Positions 1-11,700 of a stretch of 64,000 nucleotides of DNA are shown here, one piece after another. Each line of letters starts with the position of its first letter. The stretch's first letter is position 1. The notes under the pieces are model-generated. The model saw only the letters and a list, made by a program, of their open reading frames with translations. It did not search any database and was not told where the DNA came from. Source of the stretch: Poecilobothrus nobilitatus (lineage: Eukaryota; Arthropoda; Insecta; Diptera; Dolichopodidae); assembly GCA_947095535.1 (NCBI GenBank), contig OX352772.1:317016018-317080017 (forward strand), in the 5' to 3' direction. The translations under genes were made by a program, and so were the position numbers.

Positions 1-2378
1 GTAAACTTTAAAAACAACAATAAAAACAAACAAAAAAAAAAATAACATAGAAGAAATTTAAAAAATAATAATAAAAATAATAAAAACTAAAAATAATAAT
101 AAAATAAAAAATCGAAAACTTAGGAAATGACATAAAACATTGCATCATCAATCTTTTAGGTTACACATGATATGCATTTAATTTTTTTTATATATTATAT
201 TGACATATGTACATAAATATATGTGTGTTTGTATTATTTTATGAAAAAATTTAAAAATCTTTTTATTTTAATTTATATTCAATTTCCCAGTATTGTTTCG
301 CTTTCACCATATCCACACTAAACGAATTTTTGTTACTTTAAAATAAACAAAAAAGGAATACAACAATTGGAACGACTTTAATATATCGGCACACTATCAT
401 TATCGTAATTCGTAATTAAAATGTCTATTGAAGTGTCAATGATGAAATTTGAGGAGAGATTTTCTGGAATCTGCTTTGATTTTTAAATTATTTATTTTAT
501 TCTCAGCGAAGATCTTCAAAATATTTTGCTGTCTTTGATAATGTTAAAATAGAATATCTAAGATCGTCTGAAATAAAGCCGAATTATATAAAGCCAATTT
601 CAATTTCAAAATCGAAATAAGACCAAAATTTAAAAATTTGCGATTTCGGCCGTATTTTAAATTTGAAATTCTAATAAAACTGAAAACAAATAGTTTATAA
701 TTTTTATACTATTTTACAATATACATAACTAATTGTTTCGAACTGCTTTTCTATTCAGCTGGATAAATTCTTTCTAAATTCTAAACATAAAAGCCAAGAC
801 AAAATATTGAAAAAAAAAACGAAGTTAAATTTTAAGTAAATAAAATCTTACATAATTATTTAAATATTTAAATGTAAAAATTTAGTTTGAAAATTTATTA
901 CCACAAACTTCTATTCCTAAAAAATAGCTACTTTCAAAAACAAAGAAAAAAAAACTATTAATAAAAAAGTTGGAGTCTTACCTTTGGTTTGCTAAAAGTC
1001 TGCAAAATGGTACAGATTAAATAAATGTAGAAGCATTTATGCCGATATGGTACTAAATTTGCAATAGAAGAATGTTTTAATAAAATCACTTTAACCCAAT
1101 TTAAAGAATATACTCTATAATGTAAAAGATTTTTTTGGCCATTGTCTGTTAGACCACACCACATGTTTAAAAAATTTATTACGTGTTTTCTTAAATAGAA
1201 TTTAACAGACAGGGTGTCTATCTTGTAGGCAACAGGCGAATATTTATTGTTTACTAAGACTGTTTAGATTTTTAATAGTTACCATTATTAAGTTGATTCG
1301 TCATCTTACAAACACATTAAGTACACTATCTACTAGAATCTATTATCTCTTAAAAAAAAATGGCTTTAGTTTTTATTTTAAATCTTTATAAAATATCTTT
1401 ATATCTTTTTCCATTATAGATAAGATAGACAATTCTTCTTTATGGTTGAGATAAAATATTTCTAATTTTGCATAAAAAAATTTACTATAATAAACAATAA
1501 CTTTTCTAAAGTGTAAGGAAGTGATTACACGTCAATGTTTTCTATGCCTTGTTTTAATACTTTTTTAAAATGCGAGTCTTAACTTTTTTCAAGTGTTAAA
1601 AAATTAGAGAAAATCCCTTTTCTGACACCTTTATTTATATATTTATTTGAAATTTATTTTTATTTTGAAAATTATTAAAATCTCTCAGTTTTTTTGCCTG
1701 ACCATAATAAAAAAAAATTTTTTTTTTAGAAAAAATAGTTCAGATTTCAGAACTACCAAAAAGTTTTCAAATTTCACCGTATTTAATAACAGTTTAAAAT
1801 ATCAATAAACATGTATAAAAGAAATGTCAAAAAAAGTGGAGAAATATCAAAAAAAGTGAAAATGTCAAAGAATTTCTATTTTTCAGTTTAAAAAAAAGTC
1901 AACAAACAGGATGAGGAGTTGAAGCTTTGAGCATAAACAAGGGATAAAAATGTGATGCCTAATCGTTACGTAACATTAACTAACCCTTAATTATTAATAA
2001 ATTCTTTTAAACTATAGTTGTACCTTAACTTTAATTTAATTTTTTTTTTTGTATTAGCCAGGGCAATAATTAATACCATTCAAATTGTTATATAAGCTGA
2101 GAAAAGAGAAAAGCATAAATAAATGTACATTTATTTTATATTTTTTTTAATTTTTTTTTATTTTTTAACAATTAATGCAAATTTTAATTTTACAATTAAT
2201 CAAAATAAGAATTAAATTAAAATTATTTTTTTCTAAAGAATTCAATCAATTGAATTTAATAAAAAATTCTTTAATTCATCACTATCCATTCTATCCATCA
2301 AAATTATTCATCATTCATTATTATCATCAATATCATTGATATTTTCAGATTAAAAATTTTTTTAATCAAAATAAATTT
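1..2378. other. AT-rich flank downstream of the protease
   Basis: Homopolymer A and T runs and short simple repeats. No reading frame with recognisable family motifs on either strand; the 958-1164 frame looks like chance. It would include the protease 3' UTR next to 2378. Confidence 0.6.
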
Positions 2379-2713
2379 TTACGCATTTTTTTGAATTATT
2401 GATTCAATCCAATTCATATATTCTGTAATATTTGTATAAACAGCTGGATGTCCAGCTAAACCACATTGTGAAAAACCAAAACTAACAATACCATATGCAA
2501 TCCATCTTAATAAATTTTGATCATAATACATTAATGGTCCACCACTATCACCAGCACATGTATCTTTTGAAAGTTCACCACCTGCACATATTTGTTTATG
2601 ATCTAAATTTGCACCATGTTCTTTTAAAATTTCAGAACAATTTTCACTTGATACATACGGTACACGTAATTTTAATTTTATTGGACTTCGAATATTCGGG
2701 AAATAACTGTTAA
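2379..2713 (-). CDS. Protease exon 4: catalytic serine and C-terminus
   Basis: The acceptor TTTTCAG abuts 2713. The exon contains CAGDSGGPL with Ser536, the S1 Asp530 in KDTCAG, and a normal protease C-terminus ending TEYMNWIESIIQKNA before TAA. The upstream Met and Phe run in the open frame are intron sequence. A possible AATAAA for this strand lies near 2131-2136, weak evidence in such AT-rich DNA. Confidence 0.9.
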
Positions 2714-5700
2714 CTGAAAATATAAAAAAAAAAAAAAAAGAAAACAAAAAAAAAATTAAATAAGAAAAATTGAATTTTTAATGCTGCTAAACAGTATGGA
2801 ATGTTGCTAGTAAAAATGAATAATATAATTATTTCTTAGTAAATAAATTAAATTATTAATTAATTTACTTAAGGTATAATTATCTTAAATATCAAATTAC
2901 CGGTTAAAATATAACAATTTTTTAAAATGAATCTTAATAGAATAAAATACAGGTTATATATTTGAATATTGAAAGATATTTGCGGTTAAAGACTATTGCC
3001 TAAAGTAAAACATTGTATATTTAAAGATAATAAAAATTGCAATTTAAATAAAATTTAATTTTTAAATACATGAGTTTTAAATACATGAGTAGGTATAATT
3101 AATATTTGGAATAAATATATAATTCAGTTAATTTTCATATTTCATATATTAACCGGTTATAATATATGCTAGTAATAATTTTACTAAACTACCATACTAA
3201 TTATAATATATCTTTTATATTAGACCGGTTTATATATTTTAGAATTTACTTTTTTAAGTAAGTTAATTTTTAAATAAATTTAATTAGTTGTGTTGTTTTT
3301 AACAGTTTTTAAAAAAGAACAATTAATAATAGAACGAGTAATAATTAAATTAAACATAATTTTTTTTTAAATTTTTTCAATGGCTAAAAAATCCGTCTAC
3401 ACCGAAATTTTATTATTTTTAATTTTATTTTTCAAAATTTTATTTTTTAAAATCTTTTTCATTCATTTTGTCCCATTTTTTGATTTTAGCCCTAAATTAC
3501 ATGCATATATACATACATAAATACATAAATAAAAACACATATATTTTGGAAAATGAGTATTAATCTGATTTTGAAACCAACTAAAAAATCCCTCCTAATT
3601 ATTTTTATACATATACAAAGTTCAACATTCAAAATTCAACATTCAGTTTCAAGATGGCGGAAAGTAATTCAACTTCAATTTGTGGCAAGTGTAATAAATT
3701 ATGTACAATAAATGGTAATAATATAATTTGTGATGGCAAATGCGGTAAACTTTATCACAATAGCTGTTCGGGATTATCTAAGCAAAAATTTGCGGAAATC
3801 AATAAAGGCAGTTTGCTATGGTTCTGTGCAAACTGTATGAAAAATCATCGCAGTACTATATTATCACTTTAGGGTAATAATGTTCATTCAAATGAATCAA
3901 TTAATTTCTACAACATCTCTGTAGATCCCAGAACTTTGCAAAATAATGAAAACAATAAAAACAATCTAAAATCTTTAGAGGAAAAACTAGATATTTTAAT
4001 AACAAAAAATGAAACATTGGAAAATGAAATTAAATGTATGAAAACAATAATTAATGATTACAAAATAATATGTCAAAATCTTATAGATGAAAATGTAAAT
4101 TTAAAAAATGATATTGATTCACTAAAATCGAAATTAAATAATCTATGTAGAAAACATCATAAAAGGAGCCAAGAAAAATTTAGTCACTCCACACAAATTA
4201 GCGGCATTCATAAAAGTGATAATGAATATTCGATAAATAAAATAAAAAAAATTAAGATTTCGATACGATCCCGATTAAAACGTGCTATTTTTTTTTTTTT
4301 TAATGCATTTCTCTGCCACATAAATGTGTACACGAAATAGTTAAAAATTAATTATAAATTTATTATATAACGCCAGCAATTTAACTGATCATATATTGAT
4401 TGACATGTCATTAGCATAACATGCCAATTCTAAAGAATAGTATTTTAACCTAAAAATTTTCTAAATAAACTCTGAATCCTACAAAGTTATTTTTAAAGAT
4501 CCTATAAACATGTACATACATATATGGTAACTTACACAAATCAGTTCGTCCCCAACCAGCAACTGAAAAATATTTTCCTTCTTCAAATGGATTATCTAAA
4601 ATTTGATCTGTAAAACGTGGCAAACAAATTGGCATTATAAAATGCGTAAATGATATATTACTTTTTAAACGAATTAATGCAATATCATCTGATTTGAATG
4701 GTGAATTTTCATCATAATTTGAATGGACAAAAGATTTATCAATTTCTACATCAACAGCAGCATCAGCACAACTTAAATAATTTTCTTCTTCAATACAATC
4801 CGGTTGTGAATTAACATTAAATTCTCCAAGTCGCACAGATTTCCTTCAAAAAAAAATATTAAAAAAAAAAAAAAAAAAAAAACAATGGAAATTTTCAAAA
4901 TTTTTTAATTATGTTAAGAAAAAACATAATTAATTAAAAATTTATATATTTAAAATTTCACATACATATACGTACAATCCATTCTTCTTCCGAACAATAG
5001 TACCAGTAACACAATGTGCAGCTGTCAATACAAAATTATGATTAATTAAAGATCCACTACATCCAAATTCATCTATAAAACAAAAACAAAAATAAAAATT
5101 AAATAAATATAAAATAAAAGTTTTTGATTATTAATAAAATTTTAATAAGTTTCAAAATATTTTTAATTTTAAATAATTAGACCATAATTAACAGATGTGA
5201 ATGTTAATCACAATTAACAGTAAAAATAATTAATTGTGGAAATAGGTGTGTATATAAATAGCGAGTTGGGGTCGAAATCCCGGAAGCTTGAAATTCCGGA
5301 ACTCAAAATCCCAGAAAAGTAAAATCCCGAAACTTCAAATCGCGGAACTCAAAATTCCGATATAGTAAGTAAAAGTAAAAAATAAAAGTATCCTCCTTTA
5401 TTTAATTTTCTTAAATTTTTTAAATAATTGAAATGTCTTTTTTCAGAAATTTATTAAACAAATATTTCAACAACAAGATTTAAAATCCCCACTAAACAAA
5501 TGATTGAAAACCTGATTTTGCAAGCAACTCTAAAATTCTTATAAATTATTTTTTTTTACATACATATTTCAAATTAATACATTTAATATACGGTTTGAAA
5601 TTTTAATCATTTTTGTTTGAGTAAACTTTAGTTTAATTTCTATATTTTTAAAAGAAACTAAAAAAGAATTAAATCCTTCAAAAGAACACTTCAAGAAGAA

Positions 5701-8700
5701 TAATTTCCGAGATTTTATTCTTTGCAAGAAAAATTTTTTCCGCCATTTAGAAGTAATCTCATAAATAATTTAATAATATCTACTTATGTATATAAATAAC
5801 CCAAAACATATAGTTGAAATTGTTTGATTTTCCCACAAAAAGTGTTTCTTTTATAGATGTTAGTTACAATAAATATAACAAGAGTCTAAGTATCTTATTC
5901 ATATATACTAGAATAATATTTTTTAAATTTTCTTTTTTTTTTTTTATTAGAAATAGTTTTTGTGACTTTTTAATTTGACAAAATTTTCTACGCATAAAAT
6001 TGTTGATGCTTTTTCCCTATTAAGCACCAAAGCACCAAACAAATTGAATTTGTCAAAGCATTTTCAAAAATTCTTTCCTAGATTCAAAAATTTTCTAGGA
6101 AATCTCCTCTTCTGACGTCAGTTATAGCTATCATTGAAATGCTTCCGGAAAATGTTTTTTTCAATTTTTTTGCAGCAAAGACATATAAAATTTAACAAAA
6201 GTGTTGATTTAATGATTAAATAATTTCTAAAGAATAAATGCTGCTAAAAATTTTTAAATTTTAAGTTAAATATTTAAAAAAAAAATCAATTTTATGATTT
6301 TCCGGATTGGTAATTATTTTCCTGAACAACTGATCAATAATTTTGCTAATGAAACAAAATTGTTCCAATGACATTTGTTCCATTTCTTCCCATTTCAGTT
6401 TGTCATTGAAAAAAATTCTGATGCAATTCTTGGTATATTTCATTTTGATTTTATGTTTTAATGAGTTTAGACTTAAAATTTGTTTTTTTATTATTTTGTT
6501 TAAGTTTAGTTTTAAATTTTTTTGTTTTAAAATAAAAAAATAAAAATTAATTCTAGAAAATTTATAATCAACTCAGCCAATGTCATTATTAAATAAAAAA
6601 AACTTTTTTTATTCTTTATTAGTAACGTTTTCTACCAATAATAATTAAATAAATTAAAATAATAAAACTTTATTTTGCAAACATCGAAATAGCGCTAACA
6701 ATAATTTAAATTTGAATTATATTTATTTTTATTTTACCTTCATTGTTGTCATTTGCCATTTGACAGATAATTTAACTGACAATTTTCTCTGATTGCTATA
6801 ATCGAATATACGGAAAAAAGTGTAAGTTTTCAATGAAACGTTTTTTCTGGAAGCATTTCAATGATAGCTATAATAACTGACGCCTTAAGCGCCATATCCA
6901 CTATGCTTAATGTATGACATATACATAAGTGACGAAATGTCAAAATTGGAATCAAAATTATTTTGATTCTTATCATCATGTGTGACATACATTGCCATCC
7001 ACTGTGGTACATGGAATGCCGTTACTCATGCATGTCATGAAGCATATTGGATACGGCGCATACACATAACAAATTTTTAAAATTTTATTAATCTCGAAAA
7101 GGCCAAAAACCTTTTCAAATATAAAATTGCAAAGCTAAAAATAAGGACATAAAATTTAGCAGTTTTTAAAAATTTGCATAAGAAAGCTTTCGTTCAGCTA
7201 AAATTTAAATAACGTTCGTTTTCAGAGTTGTTTAAAAAAAATAAAAACAAAATTTACTAAAATGTGTTTTTTTTTTTTTTTTTGTTTTTCCATATAAATC
7301 TTATAATATTTGTTTAGTTGTTTCTTAATTACTTTCATTATTATGAAAAAATGAAATCATTATAAGTTTTTTCTAGCACATGTGTACTATCCAAATGAAA
7401 AATACTTCGAAAAAACAATGCAAAATGGATTAATACCACCAGAAGGCTTCATTTTCTTAGATGAAAACAAATATATTCAGAACAATGAAGGTTTACCAAT
7501 AATCTATCATATTAATAGAAGAAATAATGATCAAAGAATACTATATAACACTGAAAATATTGAAAACAATAACTTAAAATATAATACAAACATAACACGC
7601 ATAGATAAAAACTATTTTGAAAAGCATAATTGAATATGTTGGTGGATAAATTAGAATTTATAGCAAGACACTAAGAGAAGAAGACACTAAGAAAGGAAGA
7701 TTCTCTTCTGTTTTTCTTGGTGTTTTGATAGTTGTTTAGTTTTATTTATTTATTTATATTAATATTACATACATAAATGTAATGCAATATTATTGAACCA
7801 TCGGCTACTAAGGCCATTATAGGTTTTTTATACTATTATTAAATTATATACTAATATTATTTATTTTGTTTATATTATATACTATATATTTACATTATAT
7901 TTGGTCGTAAGGGGGGTATGTAAACAAAAAAACGCTTACGGCCTGTGCAGGGCTCGAACCCACACTCCTTCGGTTAATACGCCACACGCCTACCCACTAG
8001 GCTACCGAAGCCCCAGTTGTTTAGTTATAGGATAGGGTTAAGTAGTAGTATTAGGATAGGTTAAGCACTAGTATTAGGATTTAACATAAAATTAAATAAA
8101 TACAGTAAACTTTTTTAAACTTTTAGTTCAAAATAAATTAAAATAAAAAACAAGAACTATATACTATATAAATGTATATACAATAAATGCCATAAAATAA
8201 GTTATAAAAACAAATATATAATAATTAATAAAAAATAAAATTGTACTAAGACCTTCTACCCGAAGGCAGTAGTCAAATTAAGATAATCAAAAATAAATAT
8301 CATAGATTTAGTGACTAAATGTATATAAAAAAAAAACAAAAAAAAAAAAATAAATAAGTTTTTTCTATAAAATGTTTTAATTATATATAAACAATACAAA
8401 TTTGTATACTTTTAAAATAAATTTTTAATTGTATATCACTACCAAAAACAGAGACAAACAATATTTTGTTATTATATCTTATTTATTTACTTTATTTAAT
8501 AATGTCAAAGTTTATTATTTTTAAATTTTTTAAATTTAATCATCAAAATAGAACATAGCTATTCCTAACAATCTCAACGGAGGTTTTATACTTAAGTTCT
8601 AAAGATTTTTTTCTATATATTTCACTTCGCTTCTCTATTACCTATATTTGAAACCACGTGTTTATTTTAATGCACGATCAATTATATAGAAAAATTTTAA

Positions 8701-11700
8701 AAAGATAAAATAAAATTTTTCGAGATTGTAATTGAATTGTGTATGAAATATGAAATATACTGTTATAAATATCAACTTTTTAAGAAAAGAGCAAGACAAA
8801 AACTTTATTGTCGTATAAAGTTAAAAAAGTTTGTCCTGTTGCACACAAAAAAAAAATTAAATTCATATACTACTTTGAATCCTTTACATAATATGTTCAG
8901 GATCTAATAAAAAAAAAATATAATCACAAAAAATTTTAAAAATCTGTCCCTTAAAATAAAACTATATGTAATTCCTTAAAATAGAACTAGAAAATGATAC
9001 AAATCTTTTTCTTAGTTTTCTTAATTATATGGTTCAAAGGTTAATTTTTTTTTTTTTTCTTGAACTTTCTTTATATCACTTTCATAATTTATTTTTTATA
9101 CTCCATCCCCCGAAATCTATTCTTTCTTTTATCATTTTCACATTGTCATCTTTGTAATATTATTATATTATTGATTTATATTAATTCAATATTTACAACA
9201 AAAAATATTTTTAATTTAAATTAAAAAAAAAAAAAATAACACAAAAGAAAAGAAATAAATAAAAAAGTATTAATTTATATTTCTAGCACATTTAAAAATA
9301 AAATAAAAAAACTTAAATGCTTAATAGTTTCGCTCTGTCTTCCGTTCGACGAGCAATTTAAAAAAAAAACTCCCGCACATTTTGAAATAAGATCTTATTA
9401 TATATTTAATTCTGTTGAACAACTTTTTTTATAAAATCTTAACCATTACGGAGTTACTTCACACAAAGTTTAAAAAATAATCCTAAGAATAATGTAAATG
9501 CTTTTAACTCAAATCATTTTTTCTTTTCTATGCCATTCCTATAAGAAGTATTATAGCGCATTCACTAAGTCATTTATTATTCATATTGGACTAAGCTTAA
9601 GTTTCGGGAATCATTAATTTCATTAACGCGTTGATTACTTGGCTGTAGCTATTGTGCTAGACTATAAGACGTAAATATTCTTTTATTTCTACGCCATCTA
9701 TTATCTTATACAAGAATTATGTTTTTTATTATTGTTTTATTATATATAGTTACAATATAATATTAATTATAATTTATAAGACATATATACATATCTATTT
9801 TTTTAATTTAATTATATTATACTAATTATATATTATAAGATATTTTTCTTCTTTTTTTTTTTATTAATCTATATGACCCAGTCGGGGTTTCACCTGAAAT
9901 CTTTCGTTTAAGGGTGTCTTAACCACTACATCATTGACTGGATTTAACTCAAGCTATAGTAAATCTAAAACTCAAGTTTTTAATCTGAAAATGACAGGAT
10001 ATTTAGAATCCTGTTATAAAGACACTCGTAATGTATATTTTTTTGCAATTTACTACTTAAATTAACCGTTATATGAGACTGATGATTTTCGAAAATTTTA
10101 AATCCCGCAAATAGTATTGTGATCTGTTATTAAGAATATAAGTTATCTTCTTTAAATTTAAAGATCATTTTAGGTCTCGGTAGCCTAGTGGGTAAGAGCG
10201 TATAAAATACGCTGTAAACACCGAAGGAGTGTGGGTTCGAATCCCACACACGTCGTAAGAGTTATTCCCCCTTACGACATTTACAGATATGCCTGAACAG
10301 GAATAAGGCTGTCCATATTTAATGATCAAATTTATTTTTTACATATTATGACTTTTATTAACCATATTACGTTTTCTCAATATGTGAAGAAAATAATTCG
10401 TGATTTTTCAAAAATTTTCGTATCATAAAACTATATAATTCTTTTAAATGTGCAGCTTTAAAAACCTTCTGTTTTACATACTATTTAATTTTTTATATAA
10501 ATAATCATTTTGATTAACAAACCAACATAAATATATTAAAATAAAATGTTATTTATAAATATATTGTTAGGTTTAGGACACACAAAAACCTTTTTATTTT
10601 TTTTTTTTGTCTTTTTAAAACTAATATTATTTAAACATTTAAAATTATTTATTTCTTTCTATGACGTCAAGAAGTATCTCATTTGATGTTAAGATATAAT
10701 AACATAATTTATATGATAGGCGTCATAGTTCATCCTTCATTTAAAAATTAGAATATATTTTAATTATTTTAAATTTTTTTATTTTTCGTTATCATTTTGT
10801 TTCAACTTTTTCTATTATTTATAGGTATAAATTAATATTTGTGGTACACTTATTAAGGCTTCATTTAAAATAGATAAAATTGTCAGAACCATTAAAAACA
10901 TTTTTAAGTATAGACTTTTCAATGCTTGCAAATGCTACTTACTGCGTTCATGTTATTTTGAAAAGATTTAATTTATTTAATTTTAAACATTTTGTTACTA
11001 GCTATAATAAAGACATATATAGAATTCATGGATTTTTATGATTTTTACGAGGGTTACTTAAATTTGAATAATTGATTTAGATTGACGAAAAGTGGGTTAA
11101 ATTAACCTAATGAATCTAACTATTTTAGTTCGTGTAAGTTCGCCATAATTGAAATGAATTATTCCTGTTACAAATGTTGATGACCTGTACTCTCTAAAAT
11201 AAAAAAAAAAAAATAATAAAAATAAATTTTTATACAACGAAAAATTTCTTTACTAAGCGTGTTTCTATGTTTTGTATTAAAATCTTATAATATTTGTTTA
11301 GATGTTTCTTAATTATTATCATTATTATATAAAAACTGAAATTATCTCAGGTTGTTTTTTTTTTTTTTTTATTAAAATGTTTTAATATTATGAACTTTGT
11401 TTTTGCTATTTAAATTTTTATTGAATAGCAATACTAATAGTTTTGTTTTTAAAGATACATTATATACCTATGTATATTTTTCATGTTATAACTATATACT
11501 TTAATACTTTTTTTTTAAATCTTATACATATTAACAAATTTTAAATATATGATGTGCTACTTTAAATGATTTAAAAAGTTTTTTTGCATTTAAGGGATTG
11601 CTTTAATTTCTTGACTGAAAATTAAAATCTCGTAATTGTATTTGAATATGGGATTGGTTTGGTATATAATAATCTAACGTTTTCTTTTTTTTTAATTTTT

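Larger units (their letters stand above)
2714..4535 (-). other. Protease intron 3 with mobile-element debris
   Basis: 1.8-kb intron. It holds a plus-strand LINE ORF1 relic (3654-4245), the 3' end of a SINE-A copy (about 4288-4340) and, at about 3540-3600, one unit of a dispersed repeat also found near 31.6 and 43.7 kb. The remainder is AT-rich with nothing recognisable. Confidence 0.7.

Noticed and set aside
10173..10250. tRNA gene on the plus strand, and similar ones at 20.3, 24.3, 38.3 and 53.1 kb
   Set aside because: All share post-box-B sequence and tails and have target duplications; they are SINE-A copies.
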